From Bacillota bacterium (GTDB lineage Bacteria > Bacillota > Negativicutes > Sporomusales > CTSoil-080): a DNA stretch of 64,000 nt. Every line of letters begins with the position of its first letter. Within the stretch, counting starts at the first letter, position 1. The translations under genes and the position numbers were made by a program. Where the stretch lies: contig JAGGAC010000001.1 in NCBI GenBank assembly GCA_017889635.1, positions 186,001 through 250,000 on the forward strand, given 5' to 3'. The notes beneath the pieces are model-generated. The model ran no database searches. It had not been told where the DNA came from and was given only the letters and a program-made list of their open reading frames with translations. Shown one piece after another: positions 41,822 through 51,261 of the stretch.

Positions 41822-43303
41822 ATGATTGAAAGTAGTACCGGGATTTTGGCGGCGTTCGCGATTTATTTGATTGTGATGATGGGAATAGGTATTTATTATT
41901 GGCGGAAAGAACAGACGATGTCTGATTATATTCTCGGGGGACGCCAACTGGGCGCTTGGGTAACGTCAATGAGTGCGGAGGCATCGGATATGAGCGGCTG
42001 GATGCTGATGGGATTGCCGGGATATGCTTATGTTGCCGGCCTTGAGGCCAGCTGGATCGCGCTGGGATTGATTCTTGGGACATGGGCTAACTGGCGGTTT
42101 ATTGCCAAAAGGTTGCGGCAGTATACCCAGATTGCTAATGATTCTTTGACTTTACCTGATTACTTCCAGAATCGGTTTCAGGATAAATCACAGATACTCA
42201 GGGTTATTTCTGCGGTATTTATCCTAATATTTTTCTTGATCTATACTTCGTCAGGCTTTGTGGCTGGTGGAAAACTTTTTCAGACTGTGTTTGGCTTGCC
42301 ATACACAACTGCAATGGTGCTGGGAGCGTTTGTTGTAGTTTTTTACACTTTTCTTGGCGGGTTTATGGCCGTGTGTTGGACTGATTTTGTACAGGGCGTT
42401 ATGATGTTTTTTGCTATTTTAGCGGTGCCTATTACTGCAACATTTTTGTTGGGAGGACCTATAGCTACAGCTAATTCGTTGACTACGATGCATGCCGAGT
42501 TGTTCCACTTTTTTTCGGGTGCGAACGGAAAACCACTTACGCTAATTGCTGTTGTTTCTATGATGGCCTGGGGCCTGGGGTACTTTGGGCAACCGCATAT
42601 TCTGGTGCGATTTATGGCAATACGTTCATCGGCGGAAGTAAAAAAGGCCACTAATATTGCGATGACTTGGGTAATATTTTCGCTAGTCGCAGCTGTTCTG
42701 GTAGGACTTGTGGGACGGGCTTACCTTACAACACCGCTGGAAGGTTCGGCGGTGGAGACGGTCTTTATGGTGATGACCCATGATGTTTTCAGCAGTTTTT
42801 TTGCCGGACTGATTTTAGCTGCTGTATTAGCTGCGGTGATGAGCACTGCGTCATCTCAACTTCTTGTGACGGCATCAGCGGTATCGCAAGATTTTTATAA
42901 AGCACTGTTTAGGCGAGATGCTGGTGAAAAAGAGTTGGTATGGGTTAGCCGGGCGACAGTACTTGTTGTGACTGTGGCAGCAGTACTTTTAGGCATTGAT
43001 CCTAATAATTTTATTTTGGATATGGTGGCCTACGCTTGGGCTGGATTCGGTGCAGCCTTCGGACCTACGCTGGTGCTGTCGTTGTTTTGGAAGCGTATGA
43101 CTCGTAACGGGGCGCTGGCCGGAATCATAGTAGGCGGGATAACGGTGTTAATTTGGAAACAATTTGCGTTTTGGGGGCTGTATGAAATTGTACCGGGCTT
43201 TGTGCTGTCTTGCCTGGCGATATATTTTGTTAGCATTTTTGATATTCCGCCAACCCAGGCGGTGCTAAATGAATTTGAAGCGGTGGATAAAAGCGAAATA
43301 TAG
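41822..43303 (+). CDS. putP: Sodium/proline symporter
   Basis: A 493-residue solute:sodium symporter with about 13 membrane helices, start ATG 41822 (GAGTGAGAAACAAA). SDYILGGRQLGAWVTSMSAEASDMSGWMLMGLPG is the diagnostic PutP segment containing sodium-site residues. FFLIYTSSGFVAGGKLF and the late STASSQLLVTASAVSQDFYKA follow the family. It imports proline with sodium. Confidence 0.93.
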   Translation: MIESSTGILAAFAIYLIVMMGIGIYYWRKEQTMSDYILGGRQLGAWVTSMSAEASDMSGWMLMGLPGYAYVAGLEASWIALGLILGTWANWRFIAKRLRQYTQIANDSLTLPDYFQNRFQDKSQILRVISAVFILIFFLIYTSSGFVAGGKLFQTVFGLPYTTAMVLGAFVVVFYTFLGGFMAVCWTDFVQGVMMFFAILAVPITATFLLGGPIATANSLTTMHAELFHFFSGANGKPLTLIAVVSMMAWGLGYFGQPHILVRFMAIRSSAEVKKATNIAMTWVIFSLVAAVLVGLVGRAYLTTPLEGSAVETVFMVMTHDVFSSFFAGLILAAVLAAVMSTASSQLLVTASAVSQDFYKALFRRDAGEKELVWVSRATVLVVTVAAVLLGIDPNNFILDMVAYAWAGFGAAFGPTLVLSLFWKRMTRNGALAGIIVGGITVLIWKQFAFWGLYEIVPGFVLSCLAIYFVSIFDIPPTQAVLNEFEAVDKSEI

Positions 43304-43361
43304 GTGGTGCGACATCGGTAATTGGAGGTAATGGCGGATGGTAGAGAGGAGGTTTCTAGGC

Positions 43362-43973
43362 GTGAAAAGAGTGCTGATTTGTATATTATGTATGCTTTTA
43401 CTGGGTGATGTAGGGGTAGGCTTTGCGGCTAATAACGCTGGTGTTAATTCTATTGATATGACAATACAAGATTTGACTAATGCGATAAAGAAAAACCCAA
43501 ACGATGCAGTGAATTATTACAAACGAGGAAATGCATATTTTAGTAAAGCTGAGTATGGACAAGCAATAAAAGATTTTACAAAAGCTGTGGAAAATAATCC
43601 TGGATATGCGTATGCTTACTTAAGTTGTGGTTGGTCTTATGCTAAATTTGGGCAGGACGAGTTGGCACTTAATGATTATAGCCAGGCTATTATGTGCAAT
43701 CCTTTTCTTGAACAAGCCTACTCTGACCGTGCAAATATTTATATTAAACGTGGACTGTATGATTTAGCTATTGGTGACTGCAGTAGGGCAATACAGAATA
43801 ATCCGAAATGTATTACTGCTTATATCAACAAAGCGGCAGCTTATGAGAAGCAAGGTTTATTTCAGGAAGCAATTAAAACATATAAAAGTCTTCTTTTAAA
43901 TGTATCATCGCAAGACCTTCAAGAAATTGATGGGGCGAAGCAACGTATTTTAGCGTTGGGCGGCATAATTTGA
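43362..43973 (+). CDS. Secreted tetratricopeptide repeat protein
   Basis: A 203-residue protein. GTG 43362 behind GAGAGGAGG gives a clean signal peptide (KRVLICILCMLLLGDVGVGFA). ATG 43338 behind GGAGG is the alternative. The mature part holds about four TPR units (for example AVNYYKRGNAYFSKAEYGQAIKDFTKAVENNP and AYLSCGWSYAKFGQDELALNDYSQAI). It acts outside the cytoplasm in protein-protein binding; the partner is unknown. Confidence 0.8.
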   Translation: MKRVLICILCMLLLGDVGVGFAANNAGVNSIDMTIQDLTNAIKKNPNDAVNYYKRGNAYFSKAEYGQAIKDFTKAVENNPGYAYAYLSCGWSYAKFGQDELALNDYSQAIMCNPFLEQAYSDRANIYIKRGLYDLAIGDCSRAIQNNPKCITAYINKAAAYEKQGLFQEAIKTYKSLLLNVSSQDLQEIDGAKQRILALGGII

Positions 43974-44001
43974 TATTTTGGGGGCTCTATTAATACAAAT
44001 A

Positions 44002-44047
44002 AAAACAACGGCGAGAGCTTTTTCCGATCTGCTCTCGCCGTTGTTTT
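44002..44047. terminator. Bidirectional terminator between TPR gene and amidase
   Basis: AAAACAACGGCGAGAGC (44002-44018) pairs perfectly with 44031-44047, a 17-base-pair stem ending in TTGTTTT. The opposite flank also gives T residues on the reverse strand. Confidence 0.88.
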
Positions 44048-44083
44048 GCCTTTACCCATCCACCTACTACGGCACCACCCGTA

Positions 44084-44125
44084 GCAATCCCCATAAATAT
44101 AATACATTATTTTTATGGGGATTGC
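44084..44125. repeat. Second long inverted repeat, no T-tract
   Basis: GCAATCCCCATAAA (44084-44097) and TTTATGGGGATTGC (44112-44125) form a perfect 14-base-pair stem in the same convergent gap. It lacks a T-tract on either side, so its role beside the good terminator is unclear. Confidence 0.5.
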
Positions 44126-44152
44126 AAATGAGAAGTAAAGGAAATATAAACA

Positions 44153-45280
44153 TTATTTTAAGTTGGAAGATTTTTCTTTGAGTGCATGAATGAATTGATC
44201 CCAGGGGAAAAGGGTTCCCGGACACACCGTACCTTGGGTTACGGCTCGGTGGGGGACAACGTTTTCAAGTGGGACATGGTATTTGGCCATAAGCTCCAGG
44301 GTTAAGGTTACAAGGGCGTCTAGCTGTTGGGAAGTGGGAAGACTGGTCTCGAAGTTTCCAACAAGTGAGATGCCTATGCTTCTTTTATTTGCGCCCAGCG
44401 CATGTGACCCGATTGCGTTTTCTGGTCGCCCGTTTTGGACAACGCCATCAGGCAGAATTACTTTATGGTAGCCAATGCCAGCCCAGCCTTTGGCCAGATG
44501 CATTTCGTGGATATCGGCAACTGAAACATTGTCTATAGCAGTGTGGTGAATGACAATCATATCTGTTTTTTTCCGTTGTTGTAGTATTTCTGAAAAATAA
44601 AGCTCAGGCCTAAAGAAGTTTCCGGTTATGACCCACTCTTCAGGCGGGTAAGTTTTATTAACGGTGGTTGCTGACGGATCAGGATTAGTTACTTCGCCTT
44701 TCTTCATGTAGGTTTTGACGATTGAGGGCGGGGCCGCGGATATTTCAAAGCCGCGTATTTTGGTATGCATGTTGATTTTGGTTTGGCTGTCATTATCTAA
44801 GAAGAAGGTAATCAGGTTGTATTTACCGGCAGGATTTTGAATAATTACCGCTAGGCTGCTATTTGGCGCAGAAGCGGACGTAAGGACTATGCTATTTGGT
44901 GCAATTATTTGGTTATGCAGTTCGCTAAAATAGTTTTTGAAGTTTCTAATTTTGATGCTGCCATCAACTAGTGTGGTTTCTTTTGTGACAACATCTTGGC
45001 TGTTATATTCGACCCAAATAGTTTGATTAAGTCCGCCGGACGGTGTCATATATCCGTAAGACTTTGCAGTGCGGTCAGAGCTGTTTTGCCATTCGGCTGG
45101 CGTCCAGAATTGGTGAGCTGAATCTTCGACAATAAAATAACTGCCATACTTTTGTTCGATTTGCTTTTTGGTATCGCCAACTTCGGCAAAGGTAACTACA
45201 GTTAGGCAAGAAAATAAGATACAGGCTAAGATGAGTGTGAAAATTGTTTGTGTTAGTAGTTGTTTGCGGCAAATGATCAT
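44153..45280 (-). CDS. Secreted N-acetylmuramoyl-L-alanine amidase (PGRP/Amidase_2)
   Basis: A 375-residue protein with an N-terminal signal segment (TIFTLILACILFSCLTVVTFA). Residues 30-215 are a beta-rich part unlike known domains that reads as a stalk. The Amidase_2 domain follows from about 220: MIVIHHTA (zinc His), GWAGIGYHKVI, GSHALGANKRSIGISLVGNF, and VPHRAVTQGTVCPG (zinc His and the Cys/Asp position). It cleaves peptide stems from peptidoglycan in the envelope. Confidence 0.88.
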   Translation of the reverse strand: MIICRKQLLTQTIFTLILACILFSCLTVVTFAEVGDTKKQIEQKYGSYFIVEDSAHQFWTPAEWQNSSDRTAKSYGYMTPSGGLNQTIWVEYNSQDVVTKETTLVDGSIKIRNFKNYFSELHNQIIAPNSIVLTSASAPNSSLAVIIQNPAGKYNLITFFLDNDSQTKINMHTKIRGFEISAAPPSIVKTYMKKGEVTNPDPSATTVNKTYPPEEWVITGNFFRPELYFSEILQQRKKTDMIVIHHTAIDNVSVADIHEMHLAKGWAGIGYHKVILPDGVVQNGRPENAIGSHALGANKRSIGISLVGNFETSLPTSQQLDALVTLTLELMAKYHVPLENVVPHRAVTQGTVCPGTLFPWDQFIHALKEKSSNLK

Positions 45281-45523
45281 AGCAATAATAGTCTCCTGTT
45301 ATAATTTATCTTGATAACAGCCTGTAAGACTCCATCCTCTTAGGTCGGAGAAACAGGCTATAACACCCGAAGAACTTATATTATTATTTATTTCGGTACC
45401 TTAGGGTTAACACCCTTCCGGGAAGGCCGAAAATTTGTTGCGTGGTTGGTATTTGGAGGCATTGTTTGTGTTGGTGTGTAATATTACTAATATGACTTAG
45501 GGGTGGAAAGAGGGAAGTAAGTT
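45281..45523. other. Highly structured intergenic region upstream of the phosphatase gene
   Basis: Two compound hairpins are present. At 45319-45359: AGCCTGT, CTCC, CCT, loop CTT, AGG, GGAG, ACAGGCT with small internal loops. At 45391-45432: TTTCGG, CCTT, GGG, loop, CCC, AAGG, CCGAAA. Nested stems with regular internal loops look like a folded RNA rather than a terminator. It could belong to the forward phosphatase leader or, read in reverse, to the amidase leader. No known riboswitch is recognised. Confidence 0.45.
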
Positions 45524-46786
45524 TTGGGTAAGAAAAATGGATTACGTTATATATTCCTGATGGTTTTTGGGGCAATATTATTCTATGCTGGTATTTCGAC
45601 GGTGACTTGTGGGGCTAATTCAGCCCCGGATCATGTAATGCTTACTTGGACGGGAGATCCGGCGACAACAGAAACTATAACTTGGAGAACAGCGGGGACT
45701 GAAGCAGCCGGGCGGGTAGAGTATGTAGAAATGGGAGCAGAAAAATCTTTTTCCAGGAATGCTAAAGTGGCTTTGGCAAAAGTCACGATATTGGCTACTA
45801 ATTTGGGAGATCAGAGTATCCACTCCGCTACATTAACGCAGCTTAATCCAGGGACACGGTATCAATACCGTGTTGGTGATGAAACTGGGTGGAGTGAACC
45901 ACGAACCTTTACCACTGCTGTAGCTAACAGTCAGCAGTTTAGCTTTATCATTTTTGGTGATTCGCAAAGTACTAATTATAATGTTTGGCGCACGACGCTG
46001 CAAGCAGCTTATCAGGCGAATCCCGATGCATCATTCATGATAAATATGGGTGATTTAACTGATGTTGGACAGGACTATGCTCAATGGAATGCTTGGTTTA
46101 CAGCTGCCCGAGGGGTAATTGATAATATTCCGATTATGCCGGTGGTTGGGAATCACGAAACTTATACTCCCACGGGACAGTTTTCTAAACCGACATTCTT
46201 TACTGCTCAGTTTAAGCTGCCTTCTAATGGGCCGGCAGGTCTGAGAGGACAAGTATATTCTTTTGACTATGGTGATGTGCACTTCAGCGTATTGGATAGT
46301 CAGGATGGAGAAGAGGGGCGGTTTGTACCTGACATGTTGGCAGTGCAGCAGGCTTGGCTAGAGAAGGATCTGGCAGCAAGCAATAAGCGGTGGAAGGTAG
46401 TCCTAATCCATCGTCCGCTCTATAATAATAAATTAGCTAATGATAATGTAAAAATAAGAAAAATGTTCGCGGCGATATTGGATAAATATCATGTTGATGT
46501 AGTATTTACTGCTCATGAGCATGTTTACGCCCGCACCTACCCGCTTTATGGTGGTATGGCGATGAAGAGCGCTGACAAGGGGACCATTTATGTTGCGACC
46601 GGCCGTAGTGGCACAAAGACTTATCAGGACCCTGTAGCTAAAGCCGGGGATAAAATTTTTTGTAACCCCCTGGATGAGCCAAACTATTTAGTGGCGGAAG
46701 TCAAGGGCGATATGCTAATGGTAAGAGCATTTAAAAAAAGCGGAGCGATTATCGATGCCTGGAGTATTAATAAGGCGAGCCAGTGA
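45524..46786 (+). CDS. Purple acid phosphatase-like metallophosphoesterase, secreted
   Basis: A 420-residue protein, TTG start behind AGAGGGAAG. It has a signal peptide (YIFLMVFGAILFYAGISTVTCGA) and an N-terminal fibronectin-type domain (DHVMLTWTGDPATTETITWRT...LNPGTRYQYRVGD). The calcineurin-like domain follows: IIFGDSQ, NMGDLTDVG, VVGNHE, VVLIHRPLY, FTAHEHVYART. These provide the bimetal ligands. It would hydrolyse phosphate esters in the envelope. Confidence 0.9.
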   Translation: MGKKNGLRYIFLMVFGAILFYAGISTVTCGANSAPDHVMLTWTGDPATTETITWRTAGTEAAGRVEYVEMGAEKSFSRNAKVALAKVTILATNLGDQSIHSATLTQLNPGTRYQYRVGDETGWSEPRTFTTAVANSQQFSFIIFGDSQSTNYNVWRTTLQAAYQANPDASFMINMGDLTDVGQDYAQWNAWFTAARGVIDNIPIMPVVGNHETYTPTGQFSKPTFFTAQFKLPSNGPAGLRGQVYSFDYGDVHFSVLDSQDGEEGRFVPDMLAVQQAWLEKDLAASNKRWKVVLIHRPLYNNKLANDNVKIRKMFAAILDKYHVDVVFTAHEHVYARTYPLYGGMAMKSADKGTIYVATGRSGTKTYQDPVAKAGDKIFCNPLDEPNYLVAEVKGDMLMVRAFKKSGAIIDAWSINKASQ

Positions 46787-46827
46787 GTGTGAAATGGAGA
46801 TTTAGTCTGGAAAAACAGAGTTTATCA

Positions 46828-47057
46828 TGGTAAAATAATTTTGTTAATATCAGCTAATTAGTTTGACTGAATAATTTCCCGTGTGCCTTAGGTGGATGAC
46901 ACCCGTTGGGATCATACTGCTGGTTGGCCTATTTCTAAAGTTAGTTTAAAAATAGAATATTTCTAAACCGCTTGGATCCGCTTCGGACTTAGACGGCAAT
47001 GGGTTAATCAGGGTATTATGCCTTCTTGTCTGCTTTGTAGTGGACAAGAAGGTTTTT
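46828..47057 (+). promoter_or_regulatory. Structured leader with terminator upstream of the BASS transporter
   Basis: An extended -10 (TGG-TAAAAT, 46828-46836) starts the region. It holds GGTG-GATGA-CACC (46891-46903), ACTGCTG (46916-46922), several small stems, then GACGGCAATGGGTTAA (46992-47007). It ends with a terminator (CCTTCTTGTC at 47021-47030 with GACAAGAAGG, then TTTTT) 35 bases before the gene. TTAGGTG, ACTGCTG and GAC-GCAATGGGT-AA recall strings of the magnesium M-box, but the rest differs. It is a candidate riboswitch or attenuator. Confidence 0.5.
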
Positions 47058-47091
47058 GTTTTTAGTAATTTAATAAGGGAGTGTAATTTGA

Positions 47092-48054
47092 ATGGAAAGA
47101 TCAAATCGCTGTTTTGAAATTATTACTAAATATGTATCGGTATGGGTAGTTATTGGTGCCGGGGTAGCTTTTTTCTATCCGCCGATGTTTACATCACTAA
47201 GCAAAGAAATTCCTTATTTGTTAGCGCTTATTATGCTTGGTATGGGGTTAACCATGACGTTTGATGAATTTAGACTAGTTATTAATAGACCGAAGGACAT
47301 TTTTTATGGCGTAGTACTGCGATATTTGATAATGCCGTCAGTGGCCTGGCTGATATCCGTAATTCTGGCCTTGCCTCCTGAGTTAGCGGCTGGTTTGATC
47401 TTGGTCGGTTGCTGTCCTAGTGGTACAGCTTCTAATGTTTTAACCTTTATTGCCAGGGGGGATACTGCCCTCTCGGTTTCTGTTTCAAGTTTAAATACAC
47501 TGCTTGCGCCGCTTTTGACTCCGCTGATTTTTCTCTTTTTTGCTGGTGCAGTTATTCCTGTGGATGTAACTGGTTTATTACTAGATATTATTAAAATAAT
47601 AGTTGTGCCTATCATTTTGGGTGTATCATTCAGAATGGTTGCAGGAAAATATGTAAATAAATTGCAGCCGGCTATTCCGGCAATATCGGTTATTCTAGTT
47701 GTCGTAACTATTAGTGTAGTTGTTGCTGTCAATGCGGCGAAGATAAGTGCTGTAGCGGTTATCGCAATAGCAGCAGTTATACTGCACAATTTGATTGGTC
47801 TGGGGTTAGGCTATAGTGCATCGCGTTTTATTGGCATGAGTGAACCAAAATCCAGAGCGCTCACTTTTGAAATTGGTGTGGAAAATTCAGGATTAGCTGT
47901 AGCATTAGCCTTGGCACATCTTGATCCGGTTGCTGCAATTCCTGGGGCGATTTTTAGTGTCTGGCATAATCTGAGTGGAAGTGCGCTAGCAACATTCTGG
48001 GTTAAAAAGGATATGCGAAATTTAACTGAAGTTATAAAAGAACAACTCGGGTAA
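47092..48054 (+). CDS. Bile acid:sodium symporter (BASS) family transporter
   Basis: A 320-residue protein with about ten membrane helices. GMGLTMTFDEFRLVINRPKDIFYGVVLRYLIMPSVAWL and VGCCPSGTASNVLTFIARGDTALSVSVS are BASS signatures (the sodium-site crossover regions). FEIGVENSGLAVALA is the second crossover. Bacterial members transport varied organic anions, often pantoate or keto acids, so the substrate is unknown. A structured leader with terminator stands upstream. Confidence 0.92.
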   Translation: MERSNRCFEIITKYVSVWVVIGAGVAFFYPPMFTSLSKEIPYLLALIMLGMGLTMTFDEFRLVINRPKDIFYGVVLRYLIMPSVAWLISVILALPPELAAGLILVGCCPSGTASNVLTFIARGDTALSVSVSSLNTLLAPLLTPLIFLFFAGAVIPVDVTGLLLDIIKIIVVPIILGVSFRMVAGKYVNKLQPAIPAISVILVVVTISVVVAVNAAKISAVAVIAIAAVILHNLIGLGLGYSASRFIGMSEPKSRALTFEIGVENSGLAVALALAHLDPVAAIPGAIFSVWHNLSGSALATFWVKKDMRNLTEVIKEQLG

Positions 48055-48064
48055 GGTATTAATG

Positions 48065-48093
48065 TTGCGCTTGCTGTTTGCGTGTGTTATAAT
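48065..48093 (+). promoter_or_regulatory. Sigma-A promoter for rpmE
   Basis: TTGCGC (48065-48070), a 17-base spacer and TATAAT (48088-48093), 47 bases before the rpmE start. Confidence 0.8.
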
Positions 48094-48139
48094 AATTTAG
48101 TGTGGAATCAACCGACTGTGCAAAGCGAGGTGCAATAGA

Positions 48140-48343
48140 ATGAAAGAAAAAATTCATCCGAATTATAGCGAGGCTAAGGTAATTTGCGGTTGTGGCAATA
48201 CCTTTATGACCGGATCAGTTAAAAAGGAACTTCGTGTGGACGTATGTTCGAAGTGCCATCCGTTCTTTACCGGTCAACAGCGTCTGGGTGCTGCCCGTGG
48301 GCGTATTGAAAAATTCAATAAGCGTTACGGACAAGAGGGCTAA
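48140..48343 (+). CDS. rpmE: 50S ribosomal protein L31 (zinc-binding form)
   Basis: A 67-residue protein. [34 protein letters not shown] and a basic [10 protein letters not shown] tail are diagnostic. The CxC and CxxC cysteines mark the zinc-containing type. It has its own promoter and terminator. Confidence 0.97.
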   Translation: MKEKIHPNYSEAKVICGCGNTFMTGSVKKELRVDVCSKCHPFFTGQQRLGAARGRIEKFNKRYGQEG

Positions 48344-48347
48344 AAGG

Positions 48348-48376
48348 AGCAGAGCAGCGATGCTCTGCTTTATTTA
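48348..48376 (+). terminator. Terminator after rpmE
   Basis: AGCAGAGCA-GCGA-TGCTCTGCT followed by TTATTTAT. Confidence 0.85.
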
Positions 48377-48450
48377 TAGCTACGATTGTTAAAGTAAGAC
48401 AATAAGATATAGGCTGGGAATGGACTGTTATATGAGAGGGGAGATTAACC

Positions 48451-49335
48451 GTGAAACCGAAGGTTTATGTTGGAGGGCAAGCGGTTATCGAAGGAGTAAT
48501 GATGCGTGGGCCGGAGTACATTGCTACTGCAGTCCGCGAGCCATCAGGCAATATTATTGTCAAAAAGGATCTGGTTTCATCAGTTACAGATAAGTATCCA
48601 GTTTTGAAAAAGCCCTTACTGCGTGGGGTTGTTTCGCTTGTTGAATCACTGGTGTTTGGTCTGAAGGCGCTGTCATTTTCAGCTCGGGCGGCCGGGGAGG
48701 AAGGCGAGGAACTAAGTGCTAAGGAAATAGGGATGACAATGGCTTTCGCACTTTTTTTGGCGATTGTTCTCTTTATTATTATTCCGACATATGGGGCAAA
48801 GTATATTCATAGTACTGTGACTGATGCACGTCTCCTGAATTTATTTGAGGGTGTACTCAGACTGGCGATCTTTTTCGCGTATGTGACAGGGATCTCTCTT
48901 TTGAAAGATATTCAGCGGGTCTTCCAGTATCATGGCGCTGAGCACAAGACTATCCATGCATATGAGGCAGGAGTTCCACTGACGGTAGAGAATATTCGCG
49001 GGTACAGCACGCTTCACCCGCGATGTGGGACAAATTTTCTTCTGATTGTTATGGTAGTTAGTATTTTTGTGTTCGCCTTTTTGGGATGGCCTGATTTATG
49101 GCTCAGAATATTGTCTCGGGTGGTGCTCATGCCGGTGATTGCTGGGGTTAGCTATGAAGTGATTCGGTTCGCTGGACGTAGTGACAAACAATGGGTGGCG
49201 TGGCTGATTACTCCGGGGTTGTGGTTGCAGAAGCTGACTACCAGGGAGCCAAGCGATGACCAAATCGAGGTGGCTGTTAAGGCACTTGAGGCAGCTAAAC
49301 CCGCTAATGTTGATGAGGTGAATGGCATTGCTTGA
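48451..49335 (+). CDS. DUF1385 membrane protein (YqhQ-like)
   Basis: A 294-residue protein with GTG start behind [49 protein letters not shown] and [13 protein letters not shown] are the invariant segments of DUF1385. Four to five membrane helices follow from about 95. The conserved His/Glu/Cys residues suggest metal binding, but the function is not established. The place between rpmE and prfA is conserved in Firmicutes. Confidence 0.9.
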   Translation: MKPKVYVGGQAVIEGVMMRGPEYIATAVREPSGNIIVKKDLVSSVTDKYPVLKKPLLRGVVSLVESLVFGLKALSFSARAAGEEGEELSAKEIGMTMAFALFLAIVLFIIIPTYGAKYIHSTVTDARLLNLFEGVLRLAIFFAYVTGISLLKDIQRVFQYHGAEHKTIHAYEAGVPLTVENIRGYSTLHPRCGTNFLLIVMVVSIFVFAFLGWPDLWLRILSRVVLMPVIAGVSYEVIRFAGRSDKQWVAWLITPGLWLQKLTTREPSDDQIEVAVKALEAAKPANVDEVNGIA

Positions 49336-50395
49336 CAAGGTGCAGGCTATTGAAGATAAGTATGTAGAACTTGAAAATTTAATTAGTGATCCGGCGACAA
49401 TGGCGAACATGAGTGAATGGCAGAAACTAACCAAAGCTCATTCGAAGTTGACTGATATCGTAGTTAAGTTTAGGGAATATAAAAGTGTTCACCAGGGCAT
49501 TACGGATGCCCTGGAACTTTTGAAAGATAAACTGGATGACGATTTCAGGGAGTTGGTGTCGGCTGAATTAACTGAGCTAAAGGCTGCGAAAGAACGTTTG
49601 GAAGCTGAACTTAAAGTGCTCCTTTTACCCCGTGACCCAAATGATGATAAGAATGTAATTATTGAAATACGCGGCGGCGCAGGTGGCGATGAGGCGGCTC
49701 TCTTTGCAGGTGATCTGTTCCGCATGTATACGCGCTATGCCGAGAATTGTGGTTGGCGAACCGAAATTATGGACGCTAACCCAACTGACTTGGGTGGATT
49801 TAAGGAAGTAGTATTCGTGGTCGAGGGTGACGGTGCGTATTCGCGTCTGAAATACGAAAGCGGAGTACATCGAGTGCAACGGGTACCAACAACTGAGGCG
49901 AGCGGACGGATTCACACTTCGACGGTTACCGTGGCAGTGCTGCCGGAAGCCGAAGAGGTAGATGTAGATATTAATCAAAATGATCTTAAAATTGACACGT
50001 ATTGTGCCAGCGGCGCAGGCGGTCAGCATGTAAATAAGACGGAATCGGCAGTAAGAATTACTCACTTGCCGTCAGGTGTGGTGGTACAGTGCCAGGATGA
50101 AAAGTCGCAGCTTAAAAACCGTGACCGGGCGATGCGAGTATTAAGGGCGAAGCTGTTGGAGCTTGCTGAAGCATCGCAACATGCGGAAGTGGCAGAGGCT
50201 CGAAAGAGTCAGGTTGGCACAGGAGACCGTAGTGAGAGAATCAGGACATATAATTTTCCGCAAGGTCGAGTGACAGATCACCGGATTGGACTGACGTTGC
50301 ATAAACTGGACTTCGTTTTGAACGGAGATTTGGGGGAATTGATCGGGGCGCTGACTACGACTGATCAAAGCGAACGCTTGAAGCAGGTTGAATGA
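49322..50395 (+). CDS. prfA: Peptide chain release factor 1
   Basis: A 357-residue protein. The tripeptide anticodon region is [14 protein letters not shown] (PxT type, reading UAA and UAG). GGQ stands in [19 protein letters not shown]. The lengths match RF1. The gene overlaps DUF1385 by 14 bases and prmC by four; prmC methylates this GGQ. Confidence 0.97.
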   Translation: MALLDKVQAIEDKYVELENLISDPATMANMSEWQKLTKAHSKLTDIVVKFREYKSVHQGITDALELLKDKLDDDFRELVSAELTELKAAKERLEAELKVLLLPRDPNDDKNVIIEIRGGAGGDEAALFAGDLFRMYTRYAENCGWRTEIMDANPTDLGGFKEVVFVVEGDGAYSRLKYESGVHRVQRVPTTEASGRIHTSTVTVAVLPEAEEVDVDINQNDLKIDTYCASGAGGQHVNKTESAVRITHLPSGVVVQCQDEKSQLKNRDRAMRVLRAKLLELAEASQHAEVAEARKSQVGTGDRSERIRTYNFPQGRVTDHRIGLTLHKLDFVLNGDLGELIGALTTTDQSERLKQVE

Positions 50396-51261
50396 CAATG
50401 ACGGATGAAAAATGGACAATAGGCAAAATTTTAACATGGACTAAGCAGTACTTTGGTGAAAAAGGAGTGGATAATCCGCGCCTTGATGCTGAGGTGCTGC
50501 TTTCCCATGTTTTGGGACGGGATCGTCTTTATTTATATGTGAATTTTGATCAGCCGCTGGAGGCAAATGAGCTTGCGGAATTTCGGGAGCTGGTGAAACG
50601 ACGTGCGCTTAGGATGCCGGTAGCTTATTTGCTCGGGTGGAAGGAGTTTATGGGGCTGCGGTTTGCTGTTGGTCCGGCGGTATTAATTCCTCGTCCGGAT
50701 ACTGAGATTTTAGTGGAATATGCACTAAGTCGATTGAAGACGCGGCCGACATCGCTGATACTGGATGTGGGGACTGGGAGCGGAGCGATAGCGGTTAGCG
50801 TGCTTTCGCAAATGGCGGAGGCGCGAGGTATGGCTGTGGATATTTCTCTTGATGCGCTTAAGGTAGCAGAGAAAAACGCGGCTGACCATGGGGTGGCTGG
50901 ACGTCTCGAATTAAAGTGCGGTGATCTTTTTTCGCCTGCCGAGGGGCGGTGTTTTGACGCGGTTTTGAGTAACCCTCCGTATATTACGACAAGTGAAATG
51001 GCGGCACTGGCGCCTGAGTTATGGTATGAGCCGAAGGGAGCGTTGGCTGCAGGTGCGGACGGACTTGATTTTTATCGCCGGCTTGTTGCGGAAGGTAAGA
51101 TGTATGTAAAAAAAGGCGGCTTTATGGCTTTAGAGGTTGGCGCAGGTCAAGCTGCTGAAGTGTGCGCTTTGGCTGATTTAGCCTCTGGGCTTATAGCGGT
51201 GGAAGTTGTAAAGGATTACGCTGGGATTGACCGGGTGGTTGTTTTGGAATGGAGGTCATGA
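50392..51261 (+). CDS. prmC: Release factor glutamine methyltransferase
   Basis: A 289-residue protein. It has an N-terminal helical substrate domain ([39 protein letters not shown]). The SAM-binding domain has [15 protein letters not shown] and the NPPY catalytic motif in [14 protein letters not shown]. It methylates the GGQ glutamine of release factors, and directly follows prfA. Confidence 0.96.
   Translation: MTMTDEKWTIGKILTWTKQYFGEKGVDNPRLDAEVLLSHVLGRDRLYLYVNFDQPLEANELAEFRELVKRRALRMPVAYLLGWKEFMGLRFAVGPAVLIPRPDTEILVEYALSRLKTRPTSLILDVGTGSGAIAVSVLSQMAEARGMAVDISLDALKVAEKNAADHGVAGRLELKCGDLFSPAEGRCFDAVLSNPPYITTSEMAALAPELWYEPKGALAAGADGLDFYRRLVAEGKMYVKKGGFMALEVGAGQAAEVCALADLASGLIAVEVVKDYAGIDRVVVLEWRS

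Noticed and set aside
46881-47011. Firm call of a magnesium M-box riboswitch
   Set aside because: Only short strings match, the remainder does not align and the downstream gene is not a magnesium transporter.
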